Position numbers and translations under genes: made by a program. The notes beneath the pieces are model-generated. The model saw nothing but the letters and a program-made list of their open reading frames with translations, was not told where the DNA came from and did not search any database. Below are positions 8,948 through 18,059 of a stretch of DNA of 64,000 bases, one piece after another; the first letter of the stretch is position 1, and each line of letters starts with the position of its first letter. Source of the DNA: Mesorhizobium denitrificans (GTDB lineage: Bacteria; Pseudomonadota; Alphaproteobacteria; Rhizobiales; Rhizobiaceae); assembly GCF_003403035.1 (NCBI RefSeq), contig NZ_QURN01000007.1:62001-126000 (forward strand). The letters run 5' to 3'.

Positions 8948-9889
8948 ATGTCAGCTTTTAAATCGTTTGCATTGGCGTTGAGCCTTGCGAGCTTCGCGCT
9001 TTCGGGAACCGCTTACGCGGGCGATGCGGAGTCTTGTAAAAAAGTTCGTCTTTCCGATGTAGGCTGGACCGACATTCAGGCCACCACCGGTGTAGCCTAC
9101 ACGCTTCTTTCCGCGCTCGGTTATGAGCCGGAAGTAATCCAGCTTTCGGTTCCGGTCACGCTGGCCTCGCTCAAGAACAATGACCTCGACGTTTTCCTTG
9201 GCAACTGGATGCCGTCGATGACTAACGACATCAAGGATTACACGGCTGAAGGTTCGGTCGAAACGATCAGCCAGAATCTGGAAGGTGCGGGCTACGGCCT
9301 CGTGGTGCCGACCTATATGGCCGACGCTGGCGTCAAGACGCTTTCAGATCTCGCCAAGCCAGAGGTCAAGGAAAAGCTCGGCGGCAAGGTTTACGGCATC
9401 GAAGCCGGCAATGATGGTAACCGCATCATTCTCGATATGATCTCCAAGCCCGACAGCGGCCTGCATGGCTACGAGCTGGTGGAGTCGTCGGAAGCAGGCA
9501 TGCTCACGCAGGCCGAAGCTTCGATGAAGGACAATCAGTGGATCGTCTTCCTCGGCTGGACGCCGCACCCGGTCATGGGTGAGATGAAGATCAGCTATCT
9601 CGACGGCATGGGCGATTCCGGTTTCGGTGCGGCCACGGTGCACACCAATGTCCGCAAAGGCTATCTCACGGAATGCCCGAATGTCGGCGGCTTCATCAAG
9701 AATTTGAAATTCGACCTGTCGATGGAAAACACCATGATGGATAGTATCCTGAAGGGTGGAAATGCCAACGACGTTGCGAAGGAATGGCTCAAGGGCCATC
9801 CGGATGTCGTTACGCCTTGGCTTCAGGGTGTAACCACCTTCGACGGCGGTGACGCCGCCGCTGCTGTCAAAGCGGCGCTGGAAGGCTGA
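8948..9889 (+). CDS. choX: Choline ABC transporter, periplasmic choline-binding protein
   Basis: The 313-aa substrate-binding component of an ABC importer for choline, which feeds glycine betaine synthesis. A signal peptide of about 24 residues ends in AYA. The mature protein has the OpuAC/ProX-type motifs RLSDVGWTDI near residue 36, DVFLGNWMPSM and GIEAGNDGNR, matching rhizobial ChoX. The chosen start ATG 8948 has GGAGAAT upstream and places the signal peptide correctly; the frame is open upstream, but that stretch does not look coding. A stem-loop terminator at 9915-9949 follows, so choX is probably expressed at higher level than choWV, as usual for binding proteins. Confidence 0.93.
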   Translation: MSAFKSFALALSLASFALSGTAYAGDAESCKKVRLSDVGWTDIQATTGVAYTLLSALGYEPEVIQLSVPVTLASLKNNDLDVFLGNWMPSMTNDIKDYTAEGSVETISQNLEGAGYGLVVPTYMADAGVKTLSDLAKPEVKEKLGGKVYGIEAGNDGNRIILDMISKPDSGLHGYELVESSEAGMLTQAEASMKDNQWIVFLGWTPHPVMGEMKISYLDGMGDSGFGAATVHTNVRKGYLTECPNVGGFIKNLKFDLSMENTMMDSILKGGNANDVAKEWLKGHPDVVTPWLQGVTTFDGGDAAAAVKAALEG

Positions 9890-9914
9890 TGCAAGCGCTA
9901 TGCGCTGAATAATT

Positions 9915-9949
9915 AAAAAAGGGCGGCCTCCCCGGAGGCTGCCTTTTTT
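9915..9949 (+). terminator. Stem-loop between choX and choW
   Basis: An A-run, then GGGCGGCCTC, a short CCCG loop, GAGGCTGCC and TTTTTT form an imperfect GC-rich hairpin with a T-tract. It lies inside the cho operon just after choX, so it probably acts as a partial terminator or 3' stabiliser that sets the ratio of binding protein to membrane components. Confidence 0.75.
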
Positions 9950-10003
9950 GTTCCGATATCCGGCGAGACGAGGCTCGATAGCTGGCCTTACGAGAGGGAA
10001 CCT

Positions 10004-10864
10004 ATGGATCCGATTTCTGATTTTATTGCGGACAAGGCCTACAAGATTCCGGTAGGCGCTTGGGGCAAGGCGTTTTTTGAATTTCTTACGGATAATTTTG
10101 ACGCCGTCCTTCGCGGCTTTTCCAATGGTCTGAATTTCCTTCTCGGCGGGGCGGTGGACATGCTGCTCTTGCTCCCGCCAATCGTGGTGGTGGCGCTCAT
10201 CGCGCTGCTCGCATGGTATTTGCAGAAGTCAAAAGCGCTTGCCATCGGCGTGGCGCTCGGTCTGCTGTTCATCATCAATCAGGGCCTCTGGAAGCAGACC
10301 GTTCAAACTCTGGTTCTGGTCGTCGCTGCTTCTGCCGCTTCCATGGCGGTCGGTGTGCCGCTGGGTATCTGGGCTGCGCACAAGCCGAAGGTCTACAAGT
10401 TCATGCTGCCGGTGCTCGACCTGATGCAGACGCTGCCAACCTTCGTGTATCTGATCCCGGTTTTGACGCTGTTCGGCCTCGGCAACGCACCGGGTTTGAT
10501 TGTGACGATCATCTTTGTCATTCCAACGGCGGTGCGCCTGACGCATCTGGGCATGACCAGCGTTCCCACGGCCATCATCGAGGCCGGTCAGGCGTTTGGC
10601 GCAACCAAGCGCCAATTGCTGTGGAAGGTGGAATTGCCCGCCGCCTTGCCCACCATCATGGCGGGGCTCACGCAGTGCATCATGCTTTCGCTGTCGATGG
10701 TCGTGTTCGCCGCGCTCATCGGCGCTGGCGGGCTTGGCACTGAAATCAACCGCGCGCTCGGGTCGCGCCGCATCGACCTTGGACTTGAGGCCGGTCTGGC
10801 GATCGTTGTTCTGGCCATCGTGCTCGATCGCATGACCCGTATTGGCGTTGGAGGCAAGAAATGA
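10004..10864 (+). CDS. choW: Choline ABC transporter permease
   Basis: A 286-aa inner-membrane permease of the ProW/OpuAB type. A cytoplasmic N-terminus is followed by about six to seven hydrophobic segments between residues 45 and 280. The EAA loop that contacts the ATPase is visible as IEAGQAFGATKRQLLWKVEL near 190-210. The ATG at 10004 has GAGAGGGAA upstream. It overlaps choV by four bases (ATGA), indicating translational coupling. Together with ChoX and ChoV it imports choline. The N-terminal part before the first membrane helix is longer than in many ProW proteins but usual for ChoW. Confidence 0.93.
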   Translation: MDPISDFIADKAYKIPVGAWGKAFFEFLTDNFDAVLRGFSNGLNFLLGGAVDMLLLLPPIVVVALIALLAWYLQKSKALAIGVALGLLFIINQGLWKQTVQTLVLVVAASAASMAVGVPLGIWAAHKPKVYKFMLPVLDLMQTLPTFVYLIPVLTLFGLGNAPGLIVTIIFVIPTAVRLTHLGMTSVPTAIIEAGQAFGATKRQLLWKVELPAALPTIMAGLTQCIMLSLSMVVFAALIGAGGLGTEINRALGSRRIDLGLEAGLAIVVLAIVLDRMTRIGVGGKK

Positions 10865-12045
10865 CCGTCGCTGTCGATTTCAAAAATGTTGACATCATCT
10901 TCGGTGCCGAACCGGCGCGCGCGCTTGCGCTTGCGGAAAAGGGTGCAACCCGCGCTGAAATTCTGGAGCAGACCGGCAATGTGCTTGGCTGTGCTGGCGC
11001 AAACCTTACGGTGCATGAGGGTGAAATCTCTGTCCTCATGGGTCTGTCCGGTTCCGGCAAGTCCACGCTTCTGCGCGCGGTGAACCGGCTCAACACGGTT
11101 ACGCGCGGGAATATCTTCGTCAAGGAAGGCAATCGCACCGTCGATGTTGCCAATTGCGACGAGGCTACTCTTCGCGAAATCCGGCAGAAGCAGGTCGCGA
11201 TGGTGTTCCAGCAGTTCGGCCTGCTGCCGTGGCGCACGGTGGAAGAAAATGTCGGGCTGGGTTTGGAGCTTGCGGGCGTGCCGGAAGCCGAGCGCAAGGC
11301 CCGCGTTCAAAAGCAGCTGCAGCTTGTCGGTCTCGAGCAATGGGGTCGCAAATATGGGCATGAGCTTTCAGGCGGTATGCAGCAGCGCGTCGGCCTTGCG
11401 CGCGCCTTCGCGACCGAAGCGCCGATCCTTCTCATGGACGAGCCATTCTCCGCGCTCGATCCGCTGATCCGCACCAAATTGCAGGACGAACTTCTGGAGC
11501 TTCAGGCCCGGCTGAAAAAGACGATCATCTTCGTCAGCCACGATCTTGAGGAAGCGCTCAAGATCGGCAGCCACATCACCATCATGGAGGGTGGGCGCAT
11601 CGTCCAGACCGGCGCGCCGGAAGATATCGTTCTCAAGCCTGCCAACGATTATGTGCGCGACTTCATCGCGAACGTTAACCCGTTATCCGTGCTGACAGCA
11701 TGGAACGTCATGCGTTCGATGCATGAGCTTGAACCGGCGGGCAAGGACGGCTGGATTTGGCTCGACCGTCGCAAGACCACACGCTTCAAGATCGACAAGG
11801 ATGGTCTCGTCACTGCAGCCGAACGCGACGGCAAGCCCGCATCATGGGTTTCGGTTGCTGATGTTGAGACGACGCCGGACGATGGCAGTCAGGTGTTCTG
11901 GGCTACGCCGGGAACATCGCTGAAAACGGTCATGCTCGCCATCCATCGGTCCAATACGGCTCCGGTTGCGCTGTTCGACGAGTCTTCGCGTTTCGTGGGC
12001 GCGATTGGCGTTCGCGACGTGCTGCAGGCCGTGCTGCGGCGGTAA
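10861..12045 (+). CDS. choV: Choline ABC transporter ATP-binding protein
   Basis: A 394-aa ATPase that powers choline uptake. Walker A is GLSGSGKST at 61-69, the Q-loop lies in [13 protein letters not shown], the signature is LSGGMQQR and Walker B is ILLMDEPF. The C-terminal ~60 residues form a CBS-type regulatory segment ending in [12 protein letters not shown], as in ProV/OpuAA, where such domains sense ionic strength. The start overlaps the end of choW. A GC-rich hairpin at 12086-12113 follows. No separate regulator gene is adjacent. Confidence 0.93.
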   Translation: MTVAVDFKNVDIIFGAEPARALALAEKGATRAEILEQTGNVLGCAGANLTVHEGEISVLMGLSGSGKSTLLRAVNRLNTVTRGNIFVKEGNRTVDVANCDEATLREIRQKQVAMVFQQFGLLPWRTVEENVGLGLELAGVPEAERKARVQKQLQLVGLEQWGRKYGHELSGGMQQRVGLARAFATEAPILLMDEPFSALDPLIRTKLQDELLELQARLKKTIIFVSHDLEEALKIGSHITIMEGGRIVQTGAPEDIVLKPANDYVRDFIANVNPLSVLTAWNVMRSMHELEPAGKDGWIWLDRRKTTRFKIDKDGLVTAAERDGKPASWVSVADVETTPDDGSQVFWATPGTSLKTVMLAIHRSNTAPVALFDESSRFVGAIGVRDVLQAVLRR

Positions 12046-12085
12046 TACACTATTTGAGATTGTATACTGTGGTTCGATTCGCTTT

Positions 12086-12113
12086 GTGGGCGGTGGCATC
12101 GAAGGCCGCCCAC
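12086..12113 (+). terminator. Possible terminator hairpin after choV
   Basis: GTGGGCGG and CCGCCCAC form a perfect 8-bp stem with a 12-nt loop 41 bp after the choV stop. There is no T-run behind it, so it may need Rho or act as a 3' stabiliser. Confidence 0.4.
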
Positions 12114-12242
12114 CCGGAATCCAGAAAATAAATTGTATATTATGTCCCTTAATTAGAAATTCCTGTTTTAATTCGAGAAAAACTGTCGCAGTATGACACT
12201 GCCCTATATTTGCCCCATAGGACGCAGAAATCTGGAGGATCT

Positions 12243-12596
12243 ATGTTTGCTGCATCCGTTCTCGCCAGTTGCGAGACCACTTCCTTTCAACCTGCCCTTA
12301 CCACCGCGCCCCACAATTTTTATCCCACCGGGAAGTCAGAAGCAGTGAAAGACGCTGCCAACGACAACGCCGGTGCAGATGTGGGGTCGCTTTCTGGCCT
12401 TGTCGGTTTTGCAAGTGCTGTCGGCCATTCGCTGACATCCTGGATCTGGGCGAAGTGCAATGACCCAGACGTGGTTCAAGCAGCGCCCGAAACCGTGACC
12501 GACAGTTCATTCTGCCCAATGCAAATGTTTGAAATGCCCTTCGTGCTGAATATTTTTGCTCCCCTGGTGGATCAGGAAAATATGGTGCCTGCCTGA
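12243..12596 (+). CDS. Hypothetical 117-aa protein
   Basis: I do not recognise this protein. The ATG at 12243 has a strong GGAGGATCT ribosome site, and an AT-rich stretch upstream (about 12120-12190) could hold a promoter, which supports a real gene. The product has a central mildly hydrophobic segment (LVGFASAVGHSLTSWIWAK) that could be a weak membrane or amphipathic helix, and four cysteines. The N-terminal SVLASC looks like a lipobox but has too short a signal before it. It stands alone between choV and clpS on the same strand. Confidence 0.5.
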   Translation: MFAASVLASCETTSFQPALTTAPHNFYPTGKSEAVKDAANDNAGADVGSLSGLVGFASAVGHSLTSWIWAKCNDPDVVQAAPETVTDSSFCPMQMFEMPFVLNIFAPLVDQENMVPA

Positions 12597-12684
12597 CCCA
12601 ATGGGATGCGCCTGAGGTGCTCAGCCTTGGTGCCATCCGTGTAGCGGAGGGCAGGATCGTTCCTCCGCTTACAGTTCAAGTCTT

Positions 12685-12731
12685 GATTCAACATCTTATT
12701 GTTTTGATTCAGCTAGCTGCTGAGTCGATTC
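12685..12731. promoter_or_regulatory. Cluster of four GANTC (CcrM) sites upstream of clpS
   Basis: GATTC at 12685, 12706 and 12727 and GAGTC at 12722 give four GANTC sites in 47 bp, the last two directly adjacent. GANTC is methylated by CcrM in alphaproteobacteria, and clustered sites often mark cell-cycle-controlled promoters. The next gene is clpS at 12851. A hairpin, AGCGGAGG paired with CCTCCGCT at 12643-12669, lies just before and may end the preceding transcript. Confidence 0.45.
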
Positions 12732-12850
12732 AGGCCTGTTGTCCAAGTCATTGATTGCGTTGATGATCGCTGCAGTGGTCGGCAAGGCGTGAGTCATGCT
12801 TTTGCCACGTATTCTGAACATGTTGCGTTGTCACGCGCGGGAATACGCTT

Positions 12851-13156
12851 ATGACGGATTCCGTTTCCAAACCAAAAACAAAGGTTCGGCCCAAGCTCGA
12901 AAGGCCGAAGCTTTATAAGGTCATTCTCCTTAACGATGACTACACGCCGCGCGAATTTGTCGTGCAGGTGCTCAAGGCTGAATTCCGTATCAATGAGGAT
13001 CAGGCGCATCGCGTCATGATAACCGCACACCGTCGCGGCGTATGCGTCGTGGCGGTCTATGCGCGAGACATTGCGGAAACCAAGGCGACCAGAGCAACCG
13101 ACGCGGGCAAGGCTGCAGGCTATCCGTTGATGTTCACTACCGAGCCGGAAGAATAG
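12851..13156 (+). CDS. clpS: ClpS-family N-end rule adaptor (ClpS2-like)
   Basis: A 101-aa adaptor that delivers proteins with destabilising N-terminal residues to the ClpAP protease. The core KVILLNDDYTPREFVVQVL and the later AHRVMITAHRRGVCVV are the ClpS fold signatures that form the N-degron pocket. The sequence with REFVV in place of MEFVV, and the absence of a neighbouring clpA, fit the second rhizobial paralogue (ClpS2) rather than the clpA-linked copy. The ATG at 12851 is preceded by a modest GGGAAT site. It converges with the VWA operon, only 3 bp separating the stop codons. Confidence 0.9.
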   Translation: MTDSVSKPKTKVRPKLERPKLYKVILLNDDYTPREFVVQVLKAEFRINEDQAHRVMITAHRRGVCVVAVYARDIAETKATRATDAGKAAGYPLMFTTEPEE

Positions 13157-13159
13157 GCG

Positions 13160-15244
13160 CTACCGACCTTCGCGATACCACATCGCGCCGATGGCGAAGA
13201 GCAGCAGACCCAGACCGAGGAAGCCCGCAAACAGTGGCACGCGCGAGACAGAGCGCAGCACGCTGTCATTGGTCGCGCGCAGGCCGATCCAATCATTGCC
13301 GGAGGTCGTCGCGCCGGCGCGCACCGGCACGATGTTGGGCAATTCTATTGCGGAACCCAGCGAGGTAATTCCGCTCGCCGCAAGCCGTTGCACGCTGCCG
13401 CCGCTACGCAGCGCCACAGGCCGCAATGTTTCCTCGGTCGAGACGACATCTGCAAACTCAGGCGCATTCACCGGGCCGACATGGGCTAGCGCAGTCAGTT
13501 CGCCATTGGCAACCTGATACAGCCCGATCTCGTCCACCGTAGCGCTGCCGGTGAACACACCTGGCTCGGAACTCGACATCGGGATCGAAAGCCGCTTGCC
13601 GGATGGCGTGATGATCGCAGCCGGTCCGGGGTTATCGCTCATGGTCTGGCGGTTCACGCTCAGCGTCATGCCGCGTGAGTCCGCGGTCAAGCGTTCCTCT
13701 TCAAGCTCCGGTTCTTTCATCAGCCAGTGCGCCAGTCGGCGATAGAGCGAAACGTGTGGGCCGCCGCCCTCGAAGCCGCGCGCCCACAGCCAGCCTTGAT
13801 CGGAAAGGAACATGCCGACGCGCCCTTCGCCCTTGCGCGAAAGCACCAGCAGCGGTTGCTCATTCGGCCCCTTCATCACCACTTCGCCTTCCGGTTTGTC
13901 GATGCCGATAAGGCGGAACCAGCGGCTCCATTTCGGCGGCTCCTGATCGGAGCCTTCCAGCCCGCGCGTAACGGGGTGACGTTTGCCAAGGTCGGTCAGA
14001 CGCGGATAGAAACCTTGCTCGATCACATCGCCGGTCGGCAAGGCGGGCAGGGCAGACATTAGAGGCGTGTTGGCGATTGACGCCTCACCCGCATATTCCG
14101 GCCCCGCGGCGATCAGCAGTGCGCCGCCCTTCTCCACATATTCCGCGATGTAATCGTAATAGAGGATCGGCAGCACGTCGCGGTGCTGGTAGCGGTCGAA
14201 GATAATCAGGTCGAAATCGTTGATCCGCTCCACGAACAATTCACGCGTCGGGAAGGCGATCAGCGACAGTTCATTGATCGGCGTGCCGTCCTGCTTTTCC
14301 GGCGGGCGCAAGATCGTGAAGTGTACAAGATCGACCGACGCGTCGGATTTCAGCAGATTGCGCCATGTGCGCTCGCCCGCATGTGGTTCGCCTGACACCA
14401 GCAGCACGCGCAGGTTTTCGCGGATGCCGTCAATCAGCGCGACCGTGCGGTTGTTGGTGGTCGTCAATTCACCCTCGACCGGATCAATCGCCAGTTCCAC
14501 AATGTTGCGACCGGCGGTCGGCAGCGTGATTTGCAGAGGCGTTTCCTGCCCGATGATTGCTCGCTCCGTATTCACGCGCTCGCCATTGATCGACACACGC
14601 ACATCCACAGGCCCACTGGTACTGTTCGTCGCTATCACGCGGTAAGACAGATCGAGCGGCTTGCCGACAATGCCGAAGCGCGGCGAGCGCTCCAACCGGA
14701 TGCGGCGGTCGAACTCGTTGGCCTGCCCGGTAATCAGCGCATGGACGGGCATATCAAGCGCGGTTGTCGCAGGGGGAATATCGTGGACCTGCCCGTCGGT
14801 GATCATGATCGCGCCCGCTACCCGCGAGGGCGGCACGTCCTGAAACGCATTGTCCAGCGCGCTGAACAAATGCGTCTCGGAGCGCTCGTCCACGGCGCCG
14901 GCCTGCGCTGCATCTACCGTTCGCACTTCAAACTGATTGAACCGCGCCAGACGGTCCTGCAATTCCTTCACCGCCTCGTCGGTCTGCGCCTTGCGCTGGC
15001 CGATATCCTGACTTTGGCTGCGGTCTACGATCAGCGCCACGACGCTTTTGAGCGGGTCGCGCTGTTCATCGAGCAGCACCGGGTTTGCCAGCGCCGCCGC
15101 CAGGGCCGCAAGCGCTGCCAGCCGCAGCCAGCCACCGCGTTGCCTCAGCCAGATGCCCACCAGTGCCAGCAGCAGAAGCGGAACCAGGATCAGCCCAAGC
15201 ATGGGCCATGCAAGCAGGGGTTCCAGGGAGATGGTCCAGTTCAT
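13160..15244 (-). CDS. VWA / glutamine-amidotransferase-like membrane protein of MoxR operon
   Basis: A 694-aa protein starting at the ATG 15244, one base from the end of the upstream gene. Two N-terminal hydrophobic segments (about 12-30 and 38-56) are followed by a von Willebrand A-like region with VALIVDRSQSQDIG, where DRSQS is a MIDAS-like metal site. A beta-rich region follows, then an amidotransferase-like fold (YVEKGGALLIAAGPEYAG), and a C-terminal membrane helix ends the chain. It is the last gene of an operon with a MoxR ATPase. Such MoxR-VWA sets are thought to help assemble or insert metal cofactors into partner complexes. The specific target here is unknown. Confidence 0.8.
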   Translation of the reverse strand: MNWTISLEPLLAWPMLGLILVPLLLLALVGIWLRQRGGWLRLAALAALAAALANPVLLDEQRDPLKSVVALIVDRSQSQDIGQRKAQTDEAVKELQDRLARFNQFEVRTVDAAQAGAVDERSETHLFSALDNAFQDVPPSRVAGAIMITDGQVHDIPPATTALDMPVHALITGQANEFDRRIRLERSPRFGIVGKPLDLSYRVIATNSTSGPVDVRVSINGERVNTERAIIGQETPLQITLPTAGRNIVELAIDPVEGELTTTNNRTVALIDGIRENLRVLLVSGEPHAGERTWRNLLKSDASVDLVHFTILRPPEKQDGTPINELSLIAFPTRELFVERINDFDLIIFDRYQHRDVLPILYYDYIAEYVEKGGALLIAAGPEYAGEASIANTPLMSALPALPTGDVIEQGFYPRLTDLGKRHPVTRGLEGSDQEPPKWSRWFRLIGIDKPEGEVVMKGPNEQPLLVLSRKGEGRVGMFLSDQGWLWARGFEGGGPHVSLYRRLAHWLMKEPELEEERLTADSRGMTLSVNRQTMSDNPGPAAIITPSGKRLSIPMSSSEPGVFTGSATVDEIGLYQVANGELTALAHVGPVNAPEFADVVSTEETLRPVALRSGGSVQRLAASGITSLGSAIELPNIVPVRAGATTSGNDWIGLRATNDSVLRSVSRVPLFAGFLGLGLLLFAIGAMWYREGR

Positions 15245-15245
15245 G

Positions 15246-18059
15246 TCACTGTCCCAGCCGTTCGAGCAGGGCGGGCACATGCACCTGATCGGATTTGTAA
15301 TTGCCGGTCAGCATGTACATCACGATGTTCACGCCCGCCCGATAGGCATAAATGCGCTGCATCGGGTCGCCGGGAATGGTCGGCAGCATCGACGCGCCGC
15401 TGTCATCGACTGCCCAAGCGCCCGCGAAATCATTGCCGGTAATGAGAATGGGCGAAACCCCGTCGCCGGTGCGCACAGGCGCATTGTCCGGATTGCTGGC
15501 GTCAAGTGACGCCTCCACCCAGAGTGGGCTTCCGTCATAGCGGCCCGGAAACGACTTCAAGATGAAGAACGCTTTTGAAAGCACATGGTCTTCCGGTACA
15601 GGCTCCAGCGGCGGTACATTGAGATTTACCAGAATGTCGCGCAGCCGCTGGGTGGCCGGACTGGTTGAGCCATCCATCGGCGAGGAAAACTGGTCCCGCG
15701 TGTCGAACAGCACCGTGCCGCCTTCCTTCATATACGCGTCGATGCGGGCGATCGCCTCCTGCGAGGGCATCTGTGCATTGGCGTCAATCGGCCAATAAAT
15801 CAGCGGATAAAAAGCAAGTTCGTCGCGGTTCAGGTCCACGCCGCGCGGCTCACCCGGCTCCAGCGCCGTCTTTTCGATCAGGAATTGCGAGAGCCCCGTC
15901 AGCCCTGCCTTGCTGATATTGTCCACCGAATTGTCGCCGGTAATCACATAGGCAAGGTGCGTTACTGACACCGCGTCTATCGCCGTCGCATCGTCCGGCT
16001 TGCTGTCCTGCGCGTGGGAAACATCCGGCGCGAAGGCGACCACGCAGGCCAAAATCATCGCCGCCGCGTTCGCTGCAGGGCGCGCATTTTGCCAGCGCAG
16101 CCGACCCGCCATCCACAGCACAATCAGCCCGTCGATCAGGAAAAACAGCAGCGCTGCCAGCAGTAACGGCCCTTTGAGATCGGTTGATTGGTCTTCCGCA
16201 TAGCGTTCGGTCAGCATTGGCACCGAAACTTGCGGGCGCACGATTGGCGTCAGCTTCGCATCGGCGTCAAGCAGATTGTGCGCGACGAGCCCTTCTTCCG
16301 TACCATAGAGGCCGGGCGGATTGTCGATGGAGACCGGCGCGATTTTCTTGCCCGTTTCGAGCGGGCGCGCCTCGCCGTCTGGCGGCACAAGCTGCCCATC
16401 GGCGGAAATCAGGCGGAACGGCGCAAGCCGCGCACTTTCAGCAGAGCTTTCGCCGGTTGCGACCGCACCCTGGTTGCGCGAGAGCTGCACGATTCGACGC
16501 ATCATTTCCACGAAAGTGCCAGAAATCGGCAGGTTTGACCATGTTGCCTGTGGCGTCACGTGGAACAGAACGACGATGCCTTTGCCGCGGCGGTCGCCGG
16601 TCACAAGCGGCGTGCCGTCGGCCAGCGTTGCCCAGGTGTGGTCGATCAGGTCTGGCGTCGGCTCGGCCAGAATCTGCCGCGAGACGGTCACTTCCGATGG
16701 CGGCGTCAGATCTGCGAACGGTCCGGTCGGCGGAAATTCGGTTACGGGCTGCGGCTCGGTCCATGAAAGTGCGCCGCCCAATTGCCGTTCACCAGCGCGC
16801 AGCGTCACCGGCAGCAGATCGGCGTCGTTGCCAGCTTGCAGCAAGGTCGAGCTTGCAAACCGCACCAGAGTGCCGCCATCGCGAAGCCATTTCAGCAGGG
16901 CAGGGCGCACGGCCTCCGGCACCACGCCGACATCAGCCATCACGATAATTGCGGGCTTCTGGTTCAAAACCTCGGTCATGGCCTGACCGATTTCAGGATT
17001 TTGCGGCTCCACAATATCGGCGAACGGCTCCAGCGCGCGCCGCAGATAATAGGTCGGCGAAAGCAGCAGGCGCGAATCGTCCAGCGGCGATTGGGACAGC
17101 AGACCGACGCGGCGGCGCTTGTCCGTGTTGTCCAGCACACGTATGCCTGCGGCATGGCGCTCGCCATCCAGCACGATGGACGCAAAATCATTGCGCAACT
17201 CGAACGGCACCACGATTTCGCCGGTCCCGCTCGTCTCGCCGGGGCCGAAGGTGATCGTCGCATCACCGATCCGCCGGCCCTTATTGTCCAGCGCGCCCGC
17301 CGTCACAATGCGCGGCGCGATGGTTCCGACAGCGCGCGCAACCGTGATCGAAAAGCGGTCGATCTCATTGTTCGCGGCCGTCATGGCCAGCATTGGCAGG
17401 CTGTCCGGCTGCACCCAAACGAGATTGGCAGGCTTTTGCTCCAGCAGTTTCGCGAAAGAGTCAGGATCGTTTTCGCCCGCCAGCCCATCGGTAAGCATGG
17501 CAATACTCGCGCCCGGATGCTTGGCAAGTTCGTCACCCACGCGCGCCATTGTGTCAGGCCGGTTCGTTGGCAGCGGCCGCGGCTTCATCGCGGCGAGCCG
17601 GTCGCGCGCTTCGCCAGCCGTAAACGGACCAATCTCCTGGTTCGGTTTTTCCGCAGTAAACGCCAGCATGATCGGCGTTTCGTTCGCCTCAGCATCATTG
17701 ATAAGCCGCTGCGCAGTCGCGACGCGCATCTGCCAGTCACTTGCGCTCGACCAGCCATTGTCCATCACAATCGCCAGCAGGTTGCCATTGGCGGGCAGGC
17801 GCTCGCGCGGGTTCAGCACCGGGTCGGCAATCGCAAACACGATCAGCGCCGCCATTGCGAGGCGCAGCAGCGTCAGCCACCACGGGCTTTTGCTCGGCGT
17901 TTCCTCACGTTTCGCAACGCGCGCCAAAATCTTGAGCGGCGGGAATATTTCCACCAACGGCTTGGGCGGCGTCAGCCGCAGCAGCCACCAGATAACGGGC
18001 AGCGCAAGCAACCCCCATAAGACCGCCGGTACGCCGAATGAAAGCGGCAACCAACTCAT
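15246..18059 (-). CDS. BatA N-terminal and DUF4159 domain membrane protein
   Basis: A 937-aa protein. Residues 1-85 match the aerotolerance-regulator (BatA) N-terminal domain with two membrane helices (for example PAVLWGLLALPVIWWLLRLT). A VWA-like region follows with a degenerate MIDAS (VMDNGWSSASDW). Two further hydrophobic stretches lie near 640-690. The C-terminal third (about 700-930) is a DUF4159 domain with LAYVITGDNSVDNISKAG and GGTVLFDTRDQ. It overlaps the DUF58 gene by four bases (ATGA). Together with the downstream VWA protein it would form the membrane part of a MoxR-dependent apparatus. Confidence 0.85.
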   Translation of the reverse strand: MSWLPLSFGVPAVLWGLLALPVIWWLLRLTPPKPLVEIFPPLKILARVAKREETPSKSPWWLTLLRLAMAALIVFAIADPVLNPRERLPANGNLLAIVMDNGWSSASDWQMRVATAQRLINDAEANETPIMLAFTAEKPNQEIGPFTAGEARDRLAAMKPRPLPTNRPDTMARVGDELAKHPGASIAMLTDGLAGENDPDSFAKLLEQKPANLVWVQPDSLPMLAMTAANNEIDRFSITVARAVGTIAPRIVTAGALDNKGRRIGDATITFGPGETSGTGEIVVPFELRNDFASIVLDGERHAAGIRVLDNTDKRRRVGLLSQSPLDDSRLLLSPTYYLRRALEPFADIVEPQNPEIGQAMTEVLNQKPAIIVMADVGVVPEAVRPALLKWLRDGGTLVRFASSTLLQAGNDADLLPVTLRAGERQLGGALSWTEPQPVTEFPPTGPFADLTPPSEVTVSRQILAEPTPDLIDHTWATLADGTPLVTGDRRGKGIVVLFHVTPQATWSNLPISGTFVEMMRRIVQLSRNQGAVATGESSAESARLAPFRLISADGQLVPPDGEARPLETGKKIAPVSIDNPPGLYGTEEGLVAHNLLDADAKLTPIVRPQVSVPMLTERYAEDQSTDLKGPLLLAALLFFLIDGLIVLWMAGRLRWQNARPAANAAAMILACVVAFAPDVSHAQDSKPDDATAIDAVSVTHLAYVITGDNSVDNISKAGLTGLSQFLIEKTALEPGEPRGVDLNRDELAFYPLIYWPIDANAQMPSQEAIARIDAYMKEGGTVLFDTRDQFSSPMDGSTSPATQRLRDILVNLNVPPLEPVPEDHVLSKAFFILKSFPGRYDGSPLWVEASLDASNPDNAPVRTGDGVSPILITGNDFAGAWAVDDSGASMLPTIPGDPMQRIYAYRAGVNIVMYMLTGNYKSDQVHVPALLERLGQ

